Below, piece after piece: positions 1 to 6,493 of a stretch of DNA of 17,249 nt (within the stretch, counting starts at the first letter, position 1; the number at the start of each line of letters is the position of its first letter). The position numbers and the translations under genes are program-made. Below the pieces are notes generated by a model. It did no database searches, was not told where the DNA came from, and saw only the letters and a list, made by a program, of their open reading frames with translations. Source of the stretch: an uncultured Clostridia bacterium (GTDB lineage: Bacteria; Bacillota; Clostridia; Oscillospirales; Acutalibacteraceae); the NCBI GenBank assembly GCA_944381295.1, contig CALWKP010000123.1, positions 1 to 17,249 on the forward strand. The letters are read 5' to 3'.

Positions 1-79
1 TAGAAGCGTCATCAAAAGGATAATCTTCATAGGAATCCGGGAATTTTAAGCAATAAGAAATCAGATCCTGTCGTGTCAT
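1..79 (-). CDS. MmcQ/YjbR family DNA-binding protein, N-terminal part
   Basis: This is the 5' end of a leftward gene, cut by the window start. Only 26 codons are visible. The product begins MTRQDLISYCLKFPDSYEDY and continues PFDDAS. The pattern of a short N-terminal helix followed by 'P.syEDYPF' is typical of the MmcQ/YjbR family (CyaY-like fold, often annotated as DNA-binding, function poorly known). The start is the ATG at 79-77, preceded on the minus strand by GGAGGAG at 93-87, a good ribosome binding site with normal spacing. The gene is divergent from the cytidylate-kinase-like gene. The family call rests on few residues and could be wrong. Confidence 0.6.
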   Translation of the reverse strand, partial: MTRQDLISYCLKFPDSYEDYPFDDAS

Positions 80-100
80 ACAAACTCCTCCGCTTTTGTG

Positions 101-131
101 ATTATAGTACAAAACTGTACGGTTTTCTCAA
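101..131 (-). promoter_or_regulatory. Candidate promoter for the leftward MmcQ/YjbR-like gene
   Basis: Read on the minus strand, a perfect TATAAT lies at 106-101 and TTGAGA at 131-126, with a rather long 19-base spacer. The -10 box ends about 22 bases before the start codon. Between the boxes is GTAC-N6-GTAC (107-120), which could be an operator half-site pair, but the repeat is short and no regulator is identified. Confidence 0.45.
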
Positions 132-150
132 GGACTTTCCCAGGTGTTTA

Positions 151-179
151 TTGACAATGTTGACAAAATGATGTACATT
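151..179 (+). promoter_or_regulatory. Candidate promoter for the cytidylate-kinase-like gene
   Basis: TTGACA at 151-156 is followed after 17 bases by TACATT at 174-179. A second TTGACA at 160-165 makes a 9-base tandem repeat (TTGACAATG / TTGACAAAA), but no good -10 box sits at 16-18 bases from it. The predicted 5' leader before the ATG at 241 is about 55 bases. Confidence 0.5.
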
Positions 180-240
180 TATAAGTAAGATATCGGAAGA
201 TTCTCGAGCACAGATTCATTTAGGAACGAGGTGTCTTGGC

Positions 241-858
241 ATGAGTGGAAGCATTATTACCATTGCGCGTCAATACGGAAGTGGCGGGCATGAAATCGGC
301 GAAAAGCTGGCAAAAAAACTGGGAATCCCGTTTTATGACAAAGAATTGATTGCAATGGCTGCAAAGAAGAGCGGGTACAGTGAAGAAGTTTTTGAGAAGG
401 TTGACGAACGGGCTACCAATAGTCTGCTGTATTCTCTGATTATGGGGAATTATACGTTTGGTGGGCATATGGCAGTTCCAAACGATATGCCAATTAATGA
501 TAAACTTTTTCTGATTCAGGCAGATATTATCAAGCAGGCGGCTTTGGAAGGACCCTGTGTGATTGTAGGCCGTTGCGGCGATTATATTTTGCGTGACTTT
601 ACAAATGTATTCCATGTGTTTATTTATGCGGATAAGCTTAGCCGTATGGACCGTGCCGTGAAACAATATGGAATTGATCCGAACAAGGCAGCGGATATTT
701 TAGCCAAAAAGGATAAGCAACGGGCAAACTATTATAATTTTTATGCAAACCGAAAATGGGGTGCCCCAGAAAATTATGATCTCATTATTAATAGCTCTAC
801 TTATGGGGTGGAACATTCGGTAGATTTGATTGTAACAGCAGAAGAGATGAAACTATAA
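241..858 (+). CDS. Cytidylate kinase-like family protein
   Basis: This 205-residue cytoplasmic protein has a P-loop near its start (RQYGSGGHEIG, residues 10-20), the form found in the cytidylate-kinase-like family (AAA_26) common in Clostridia. The C-terminal part has the family pattern 'YY.fY..RkWG...nYDLiiNss..Gve' (residues about 160-195). These proteins are related to, but distinct from, the essential CMP kinase Cmk; whether they phosphorylate CMP or another small molecule is not settled, so no gene symbol is given. The ATG at 241 is preceded by AACGAGGTG (222-230), a moderate ribosome binding site. The gene has its own promoter and terminator and appears monocistronic. Confidence 0.85.
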   Translation: MSGSIITIARQYGSGGHEIGEKLAKKLGIPFYDKELIAMAAKKSGYSEEVFEKVDERATNSLLYSLIMGNYTFGGHMAVPNDMPINDKLFLIQADIIKQAALEGPCVIVGRCGDYILRDFTNVFHVFIYADKLSRMDRAVKQYGIDPNKAADILAKKDKQRANYYNFYANRKWGAPENYDLIINSSTYGVEHSVDLIVTAEEMKL

Positions 859-868
859 CAGCGATATT

Positions 869-897
869 GCGGGCTGAAGGAACAGCCCGCTTTTTGT
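869..897 (+). terminator. Intrinsic terminator after the cytidylate-kinase-like gene
   Basis: GCGGGCTG (869-876) pairs perfectly with CAGCCCGC (883-890) around a 6-base loop, followed by TTTTTGTT. It starts 10 bases after the stop codon. Confidence 0.9.
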
Positions 898-908
898 TGC
901 ACAGCTTA

Positions 909-999
909 GTTGGGGCGGTCCCTTCCGGGAGCGAAGCTCCCGGCCCAGGATTCTTTAGAATCCTGGGAAAGCGCAAAATGCGCTTGGGACCGCCCCAAC
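909..999. repeat. Perfect cloverleaf palindromic element (four-stem junction)
   Basis: The 91 bases fold with no mismatch or wobble. The closing stem is 909-922 with 986-999 (14 bp, GTTGGGGCGGTCCC and its complement). Inside are three adjacent hairpins: 925-932/936-943 (8 bp, loop GAA), 944-953/958-967 (10 bp, loop TTTA) and 969-975/979-985 (7 bp, loop AAA). Only TT at 923-924 and A at 968 are unpaired at the junction, so 78 of 91 bases are paired. The first hairpin tip is GCGAAGC, known as an unusually stable DNA mini-hairpin. Perfect pairing suits a REP/MITE-like mobile intergenic repeat or a structured RNA. No transposase or reading frame of substance accompanies it. The family is not recognised. 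Confidence 0.85.
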
Positions 1000-1056
1000 A
1001 GGAAAACTTTGTGTTCATGATAGCAAACCGAAGAAAGAAATTCAAGTGATGGTTAA

Positions 1057-1071
1057 GATTCTGCGAGAATC
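1057..1071. repeat. Short inverted repeat upstream of the apbE-rnf promoter
   Basis: GATTCT (1057-1062) and AGAATC (1066-1071) are separated by GCG. The repeat ends two bases before the predicted -35 box, a place where an operator could lie. It may equally be chance. Confidence 0.3.
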
Positions 1072-1073
1072 CG

Positions 1074-1103
1074 TTGCATTTTTACCAAATATTGTGTTAC
1101 AAT
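1074..1103 (+). promoter_or_regulatory. Candidate promoter of the apbE-rnf operon
   Basis: TTGCAT at 1074-1079 and TACAAT at 1098-1103 are 18 bases apart. The next gene starts at 1165. All following genes to 8604 are close together or overlap, so this is the likely promoter for the ten-gene operon. Confidence 0.5.
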
Positions 1104-1164
1104 AAAAAAGATTTCTTGTGAAAAGGTTGCAATGATAGAGATACATAGATAAGTGAGGAGAACT

Positions 1165-2235
1165 ATGCCGCAATTTATCCGTCCACGAATTCCTAAATTA
1201 GTGGTTTTCTTGGGAGCAATCCTGATTGTGATTATTGCAGTGTTGGTTTGGTTATGGTCTGTTTATGGATACCGGGTGAACCAATATTCTTGTACAAATT
1301 ACGCAATGGGAGCTTATGTTCAGCAAACCGTCTATGGAACGAATGCAGAAGATGCTGCTGCGGATGCGGCGAAAGCAATAGGACAGTTGGAAAACTTGAT
1401 ATCCTGGAGAATCGAAGGTTCCGATATTCAGAAATTGAATGCAGAAGCAGGAACAAACTGGGAAGAAATGGATGAACAAACTCTGTCAATTTTAGCAAAA
1501 TGTCTGGAAGTTGCAGAGCGGTCGAACGGTGCCTTTGATCCGACGATTTTACCGGTGTCGGCACTTTGGGACTTTGGTGGAGATAATCAGCAGGTGCCGG
1601 AAGAATCTATGCTGGAAGAATTCATGGGATATGTCAATTATCAAGACCTCCGGATTGATGAGGAAGAGGGGAGTGCCTCTCTGAAATATCATTATATGGG
1701 AGTAGACTTAGGCGCAGTTGGAAAGGGTGCGGCCTGTCAGGAGGCAGTGGAAGCGTATGCAGAAGCAGGTGCTTCCGGAATTGTGAGTGTTGGCGGAAGT
1801 GTAGGTATTTGTGGAGAAAAACCGGACGGTTCTTTATGGAATATCGCCGTGCGTGATCCTAATAGCGGAGAAGAAAAAACTGCGGCGTTGGGAACCCTTT
1901 CGTTGGAATCTGGCTATATTTCGACTTCTGGTTCGTATGAAAAGTATTTTACAGAAGATGGTGTAACCTATCACCATTTGCTTGACCCAAAAACAGGTTA
2001 TCCTGCAGAGAGTGGACTTGTCTCTGTGACAGTGATCTGTGATGATGGAACATTAAGTGATGCCCTTTCGACCGCTTGTTTTGTATTGGGGCTAGAACAA
2101 GGAGTAGAACTTCTGGAAAGTTATGGAGCCGGCGGCGTATTTATCGATCAGGAGAATCACATTTTTCTCAGCGGAATAGCACAGGATGCCTTCGAGCTGA
2201 TGTCAGAAGAATATACCATAGAGGAGCTGCCATGA
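1165..2235 (+). CDS. apbE: FAD:protein FMN transferase (ApbE)
   Basis: ApbE transfers FMN from FAD to a Thr (or Ser) side chain of target proteins at the outer face of the membrane. This 356-residue protein has one N-terminal membrane anchor (about residues 11-32) and then the ApbE domain. Visible motifs are GAFDPT (122-127), DLGAVGKGAA (181-190), STSG (253-256), HHLLDPKTGYP (270-280) and SDALSTA (298-304), which match the FAD- and Mg-binding positions of the family. A GTG twelve bases upstream (1153) lies within the ribosome binding site GTGAGGAG, so the ATG at 1165 is preferred. Its natural targets, RnfG and RnfD, are encoded downstream in the same operon. Its stop overlaps the next start (ATGA). 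Confidence 0.93.
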   Translation: MPQFIRPRIPKLVVFLGAILIVIIAVLVWLWSVYGYRVNQYSCTNYAMGAYVQQTVYGTNAEDAAADAAKAIGQLENLISWRIEGSDIQKLNAEAGTNWEEMDEQTLSILAKCLEVAERSNGAFDPTILPVSALWDFGGDNQQVPEESMLEEFMGYVNYQDLRIDEEEGSASLKYHYMGVDLGAVGKGAACQEAVEAYAEAGASGIVSVGGSVGICGEKPDGSLWNIAVRDPNSGEEKTAALGTLSLESGYISTSGSYEKYFTEDGVTYHHLLDPKTGYPAESGLVSVTVICDDGTLSDALSTACFVLGLEQGVELLESYGAGGVFIDQENHIFLSGIAQDAFELMSEEYTIEELP

Positions 2236-2603
2236 AACAGTCTGTGATAAAAAAAGCGGATGTGGTTTTGATCGCAGCTTTATTGGCAGCAGTAGTGGTA
2301 TGGTTAGTGTGGCCGCGGCCGGATGGATGTATTGCGGTCATTGAACAGGATGGAGAAGAACTCCAAAGGATTGATTTAAGTTCTCTGGTGGAAGAGAAAG
2401 AAATTGATCTGGGAGGAAGTTATGAAGTGAGACTGTTGGCGGGACCGGGATATATTGAATTTTTGTCGTCTTTGTGTCCAGACCAAGTGTGTGTCCGCAC
2501 AGGCCGTTTGACCAAGGCGGGGGAAGCCGCTGTTTGTCTCCCGGCAAAGATATCGGTGCGGCTGGAAGGAGAAACAGTGGGATATGATGCCTATACAGGT
2601 TAG
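2232..2603 (+). CDS. NusG domain II-containing membrane-anchored protein
   Basis: The product has 123 residues: a single membrane segment at about residues 9-28, then a small beta-rich domain. The segment LCPDQVCVRTGRLTKAG followed by CLPAKI is the hallmark of the NusG_II family, with Cys residues spaced so that a disulfide or metal site is possible. The protein is predicted to sit outside the membrane, so it is not the transcription factor NusG. Members of this family are often next to apbE, Gx-transporter and rnf genes, but their function is unknown. The ATG overlaps the apbE stop by four bases, indicating translational coupling. Confidence 0.82.
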   Translation: MKQSVIKKADVVLIAALLAAVVVWLVWPRPDGCIAVIEQDGEELQRIDLSSLVEEKEIDLGGSYEVRLLAGPGYIEFLSSLCPDQVCVRTGRLTKAGEAAVCLPAKISVRLEGETVGYDAYTG

Positions 2604-2620
2604 GGGAAAGGAAGGCCGTT

Positions 2621-3145
2621 ATGTGCCGCAGAAAATGGGATGATTCTCATGCTAAAATGGTATCTTTCTGCGGTGTTCTGGGCGCTTTGGCAATCGTACT
2701 GTCAGCGTTGGAAAATATGCTCCCGCCGTTGCCCATGCTTCCTCCTGGGGCAAAACTGGGAATTTCTAATATTGTGACCATGTATGCAGCCAGTACCGTA
2801 GGCCTCATTCCTGCAATGGGGATTGCCTTGTTGAAGGGACTATTTGCAGGTGTGACACGGGGGATGGTAGCTTTTTTGATGAGCGCTTCCGGCGGACTGT
2901 TAAGTACCTTGGTAATGTGGTCGTTGCTGCGCGTCCGTCACCGTCCGTTTGGGATGGTTGGTTTGGGCGTATGCGGCGCCCTTTCTCATAATGCGGCGCA
3001 GCTTTGTGTGGCGATGTGTATGACAACCCCTGCGGTGACAGCATATATCCCATGGCTTGTCCTGTTTGGAATTTTGACAGGAACATTGACGGGACTAGTA
3101 TTGCGGTTGTTGTTACCGATTCTCGAGAAAATAAAGTTTATTTAA
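2621..3145 (+). CDS. Gx transporter family protein (HepS-I-like membrane protein)
   Basis: This 174-residue protein has about five hydrophobic segments. The signature PPGAKLGISNIVTMYA (residues about 41-56) matches the family annotated as Gx transporter or 'heptaprenyl diphosphate synthase component I'. The fold resembles the substrate-binding S components of ECF transporters, so a small ligand such as a vitamin or flavin precursor is possible, but this is inference. The protein is unlikely to make prenyl diphosphate on its own because it lacks the DDxxD motifs. The ribosome binding site is GGAAAGGAAGG (2605-2615). It follows the NusG_II gene by 17 bases. This order with apbE and rnf is common in Clostridia. 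Confidence 0.8.
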   Translation: MCRRKWDDSHAKMVSFCGVLGALAIVLSALENMLPPLPMLPPGAKLGISNIVTMYAASTVGLIPAMGIALLKGLFAGVTRGMVAFLMSASGGLLSTLVMWSLLRVRHRPFGMVGLGVCGALSHNAAQLCVAMCMTTPAVTAYIPWLVLFGILTGTLTGLVLRLLLPILEKIKFI

Positions 3146-3162
3146 AAGGAAGATTTCCTGCG

Positions 3163-3597
3163 ATGTTAAAAGTAGAATTTCATAGTTTTTCGGAACCTTT
3201 GGAACCTGCTTATGCGGTGATTGCAGCAAGTTGGAGAGGGAAATGGATTTTCTGCAAACATAAGGAAAGGGATACCTGGGAGATTCCCGGTGGCCATATT
3301 GAGCCCGGCGAAACACCGCTGGAAGCAGCCCGACGGGAGCTGTTTGAAGAAACCGGCGCGATAGAAGCTGATATGGTCCCGGTTTGTCTATATTCCGTTG
3401 AGCCATGCGATGGCACAGGGCGGACAAGTTATGGGGCGTTATATGATGCAGACGTTCAGGAACTGGGGCCTTTGCCGGAAAATATGGAGATGGAAAAAAT
3501 CTCATTTTTTGATTCGCTTCCGGAGAAGCTGACTTATCCGATGATTCAGCCGAAGCTTTTGGAGCGGGTCGAGCAAGAACGCTGCCGGAGGCAGTAA
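3163..3597 (+). CDS. Nudix hydrolase
   Basis: The 144-residue protein carries a complete Nudix box at residues 44-66: GHIEPGE (44-50), then seven residues, then RELFEETGA (58-66), with the catalytic REXXEE glutamates intact. Nudix enzymes hydrolyse nucleoside diphosphates linked to another group. The arrangement resembles small YtkD/MutT-like enzymes that act on oxidised nucleotides, but substrate cannot be read from sequence. An open frame extends upstream into the Gx gene; the ATG at 3163 is chosen because the fold begins there. The only AGGA (3147-3150) is about 12 bases away, so initiation may be weak or coupled. Placement between the Gx gene and rnfC could be incidental. Confidence 0.85.
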   Translation: MLKVEFHSFSEPLEPAYAVIAASWRGKWIFCKHKERDTWEIPGGHIEPGETPLEAARRELFEETGAIEADMVPVCLYSVEPCDGTGRTSYGALYDADVQELGPLPENMEMEKISFFDSLPEKLTYPMIQPKLLERVEQERCRRQ

Positions 3598-3620
3598 AAG
3601 TACTAGGGGAGGAAATACTT

Positions 3621-4964
3621 ATGGAACTTACGTTTCCGACAAAACCCTACCGGACACATGGTGGCGCGGCGGTTCCGCACCATAAAAACACTGCGCAAGC
3701 AGAATCGCTAGTAATGCCTGTTCCGGAGAGGGTCGTGCTGCCGATGCAGCAGCATGTAGGAGCTCCCTGCACCCCTCTTGTCAAGAAGGGGGACCAGGTG
3801 TTTGTGGGGCAAAAGATTGCGGAAAGTACAGCGTTTGTCAGTGCGCCGATTCATGCAAGCGTTTCAGGGACGGTTGCAGGAATGGAGAAGGTAATGCTTC
3901 CCGGAGGCCAGGTGACAGATGGAATCGTGATCGAGTCGGATGGCCAGATGACGCCATGGGCGGAGTTGCATCCGCCGAAAGTGGATACTTTAGAGGAGTT
4001 TGTAGACGCAGTCCGGGAATCAGGACTGGTAGGGTTAGGCGGTGCGGGTTTTCCGGCCCATGTGAAACTGCGCGTACCGCCGGAAAAAAACGTAGATACA
4101 CTGATCGTAAATGTGGCGGAATGTGAGCCATATATCACAGCGGACCATCGGGAAGCCCTTGAGAATTCCGAAGCGGTATTGGACGGAGTCTATACGATCA
4201 AGAAGCTTTTAGGACTGGAACGTGTCATTATTGCAGTAGAGGATAATAAACCGGACGTTATCAAGGTGCTGCGAGAGATTGCAGATAACCAGGAGATGGA
4301 CCCGAAAGATCAGGTCAGGATTCTGCCGCTGCATGCGAGATATCCGCAAGGGGCAGAAAAAGTCCTGGTGCAAGCATGTACAGACCGTAAGATTCCAGCA
4401 GGAAAGCTGCCGGCAGATGTTGGATGTATTGTGATGAACATCACATCGGTGGCGTTTCTGTCCAGATACTTAAAGACAGGGATGCCTCTGGTGAAAAAGC
4501 GCGTGACCATTGATGGGTCGGCGGTGAAAAATCCGGCAAATGTGATAGTTCCCATTGGGACAAAGATTGCGGATGTGATTGCGTTTTTAGGCGGTTATCG
4601 GGAAGAACCGAGAAAAATCTTGATGGGCGGACCTATGATGGGGCTTGCGGTGACCAGCGATGAGTTGCCGATCCTGAAACAGAATAACGGAATTCTTGCA
4701 TTTACAGAAAAGGATGCACGGCTGATGAAGCCGACGGATTGTATCCGGTGTGGAAAATGTGTGGCAAACTGCCCGATGTTGTTGGTCCCGACGATGCTGG
4801 AAAAATATGCGGAACGGCAGGATGTGGAAGCTCTGAATGACTATGCGGTCATGACTTGTATGGAATGTGGGACATGCGCTTATAATTGTCCGGCAGGGAG
4901 ACCGTTGGTGCAGTCGATCCGGTTGGGTAAATCTTATGTGAAGAAAGCGGGAGGGAAAAAGTAA
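3621..4964 (+). CDS. rnfC: Ion-translocating oxidoreductase complex subunit C (RnfC)
   Basis: RnfC is the peripheral cytoplasmic subunit that carries FMN and exchanges electrons with NAD+/NADH. In this 447-residue protein an N-terminal barrel-sandwich region is followed by the Gly-rich nucleotide site GLGGAGFP (138-145) and NVAECEPY (164-171), an SLBB-type region, and two [4Fe-4S] motifs: Cys374, 377, 380, 384 and Cys413, 416, 419, 423. The length is typical for clostridial RnfC, without the long Ala-rich tail of some proteobacterial forms. The ribosome binding site GGGGAGGAAA (3606-3615) is strong. The stop codon TAA at 4962-4964 overlaps the rnfD ATG at 4964 by one base. Confidence 0.96.
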   Translation: MELTFPTKPYRTHGGAAVPHHKNTAQAESLVMPVPERVVLPMQQHVGAPCTPLVKKGDQVFVGQKIAESTAFVSAPIHASVSGTVAGMEKVMLPGGQVTDGIVIESDGQMTPWAELHPPKVDTLEEFVDAVRESGLVGLGGAGFPAHVKLRVPPEKNVDTLIVNVAECEPYITADHREALENSEAVLDGVYTIKKLLGLERVIIAVEDNKPDVIKVLREIADNQEMDPKDQVRILPLHARYPQGAEKVLVQACTDRKIPAGKLPADVGCIVMNITSVAFLSRYLKTGMPLVKKRVTIDGSAVKNPANVIVPIGTKIADVIAFLGGYREEPRKILMGGPMMGLAVTSDELPILKQNNGILAFTEKDARLMKPTDCIRCGKCVANCPMLLVPTMLEKYAERQDVEALNDYAVMTCMECGTCAYNCPAGRPLVQSIRLGKSYVKKAGGKK

Positions 4965-5926
4965 TGGATAAATTGATAGTTTCGTCTTCCCCCCACCTGC
5001 GCAGCGGGACCAGCACGACAAAATTGATGCTGGACGTGATTATTGCGTTGGTTCCGGCAGCGATCGCTTCCATTGTGATTTTTGGGCCGCGTGCGCTGCT
5101 GATTATCGGTGTATGCGTCGTTACCTGTGTCCTTTCGGAATATGTATGCCGTAAAGTAATGAAGCGGGAAAATACGATCGGGGATTTGAGCGCAGTGGTA
5201 ACGGGAATGTTGCTTGCCTTCAACCTGCCGGTAGGGATTCATCCGCTGATGGCAGCATTTGGCGGTATCGTAGCGATTGTCGTGGTGAAGCAGATGTTTG
5301 GAGGAATCGGCCAGAACTTCGTTAACCCGGCATTGACCGCAAGGATTGTTTTGATGTCCTCATTCCCCTCTCCGATGAGCACCTGGGCACAGCCGTTTTA
5401 TTATTTGCAGGGAAGCGCTGATGCCATGACTACGGCGTCTCCGCTTGGAATCCTGAAAGAAGGTTCCGGGGCAGAGATTCCAGGATATTTGGATCTATTC
5501 CTGGGAAATAACGCAGGATGTTTGGGAGAAACCTGTTCCCTGGCGTTAATTCTTGGCGGAATTTATCTGGTAGTGCGTAAAGTCATTCATCCGGCAGTTC
5601 CGCTGACCTATCTTGCAGTAGTAGCGGCGATTTCTGCGATTGCGGGAAGGGATGTTTTGACAGAACTTCTGACCGGCGGTTTGATGCTTGGCGCGATCTT
5701 TATGGCGACGGATTATACGACCACGCCCATCACGCTGAAAGGACGTATCATTTTTGCTGCCGGCTGCGGGATTTTGACCATGCTGATCCGTATGTTTGGT
5801 TCGTTGCCGGAAGGGGTATCGTTCTCGATTATTTTGATGAATATCTTGGTTCCCTACATTGAAAAACTTTCCCGGCCGAAACCATTTGGCAGTGCGGCAA
5901 AAGGAAAGGAGCGTGTAAAGGGATGA
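4964..5926 (+). CDS. rnfD: Ion-translocating oxidoreductase complex subunit D (RnfD)
   Basis: RnfD is an integral membrane subunit of about 8-10 helices that holds a covalently bound FMN and takes part in ion translocation. This 320-residue protein shows the family segments GMLLAFNLP, GGIGQNFVNPALTAR (112-126) and ATDYTTTPIT (248-257). The usual flavinylation motif ends in Ala-Thr-Pro-Leu; here the corresponding stretch is DAMTTASPLG (153-162), so Ser159 (codon TCT, 5438-5440) stands where the acceptor Thr is expected. The frame and flanking residues are intact, so this is a real substitution rather than a frameshift. The gene overlaps rnfC by one base and rnfG by four. Confidence 0.95.
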   Translation: MDKLIVSSSPHLRSGTSTTKLMLDVIIALVPAAIASIVIFGPRALLIIGVCVVTCVLSEYVCRKVMKRENTIGDLSAVVTGMLLAFNLPVGIHPLMAAFGGIVAIVVVKQMFGGIGQNFVNPALTARIVLMSSFPSPMSTWAQPFYYLQGSADAMTTASPLGILKEGSGAEIPGYLDLFLGNNAGCLGETCSLALILGGIYLVVRKVIHPAVPLTYLAVVAAISAIAGRDVLTELLTGGLMLGAIFMATDYTTTPITLKGRIIFAAGCGILTMLIRMFGSLPEGVSFSIILMNILVPYIEKLSRPKPFGSAAKGKERVKG

Positions 5927-6492
5927 AAATGGATGCAAAAAGTGTATTAATCCCTGCGTTGACGCTCTTTTTGATCTGTGCGGTTGTCACGGGACTTCTT
6001 GCGGGGACAAATCTGCTGACAAAAGATGTAATTGCACAGCAGGAAGCAGCGGCGGAGGAAGCTTCGCGGAAAATTGTATTGTCTAGTGCAGAAAGCTTTG
6101 AAAAGAAAACGGTCTCTGTGGATGGGACGGAAGTAGAATACTATGAGGGGACAGATGCTTCCGGCGCAGTTGCGGGGCTGGTGTTTACAACCGCGGCAAA
6201 AGGTTATGGCGGGGATATCAATGTTATGACCGGGATCGGCAGTGACGGTTCTGTGGCAGGAGTAGTGATTCTATCGCTGGAGGAAACTCCGGGCCTGGGG
6301 GCCAATGCCCAGAACGAAAGTTTCTTGAATCAATATCAGGGAGGTGCCGGACCATTTGAAGTCATCAAATCCGGTACGCCTTCTGAAAACCAGATCCAGG
6401 CGCTAACAGGTGCAACGATTTCCTCAAAAGCGGTTACCGAAGCGGTAAATCAGGCAGTGTCCTACTATGAACTTGCAAAGGAGGGGGAATAA
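5923..6492 (+). CDS. rnfG: Ion-translocating oxidoreductase complex subunit G (RnfG)
   Basis: RnfG is a single-span membrane protein whose extracytoplasmic FMN_bind domain carries covalent FMN. The 189-residue product has one membrane helix (about residues 8-28), then the FMN-binding domain with EETPGLGAN (120-128) and the acceptor motif LTGATISS (161-168). Thr165 is the expected phosphoester-linked residue. The position commonly occupied by Asp before the motif is Gln159 here. ApbE encoded at the head of the operon is the likely modifying enzyme. The ATG overlaps the rnfD stop by four bases. Confidence 0.95.
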   Translation: MKMDAKSVLIPALTLFLICAVVTGLLAGTNLLTKDVIAQQEAAAEEASRKIVLSSAESFEKKTVSVDGTEVEYYEGTDASGAVAGLVFTTAAKGYGGDINVMTGIGSDGSVAGVVILSLEETPGLGANAQNESFLNQYQGGAGPFEVIKSGTPSENQIQALTGATISSKAVTEAVNQAVSYYELAKEGE

Positions 6493-6493
6493 A

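Noticed and set aside
909..999. Cloverleaf as a tRNA gene or integron attC site
   Set aside because: No anticodon arm of 5 bp with a 7-base loop, no T-loop or D-loop consensus and no CCA, so not a tRNA. The ends read GTTGGGG and CCCCAAC, the wrong order and consensus for attC core sites (RYYYAAC ... GTTRRRY), and attC sites lack three strong internal hairpins.
867..1049. Open frames of 60-80 codons on both strands across the cloverleaf
   Set aside because: They result from the palindromic GC-rich element, run through the upstream terminator, and have no ribosome binding site or family resemblance.
1153..1164. GTG at 1153 as the apbE start
   Set aside because: The GTG is part of the GTGAGGAG ribosome binding site for the ATG at 1165; no separate site lies upstream of it.
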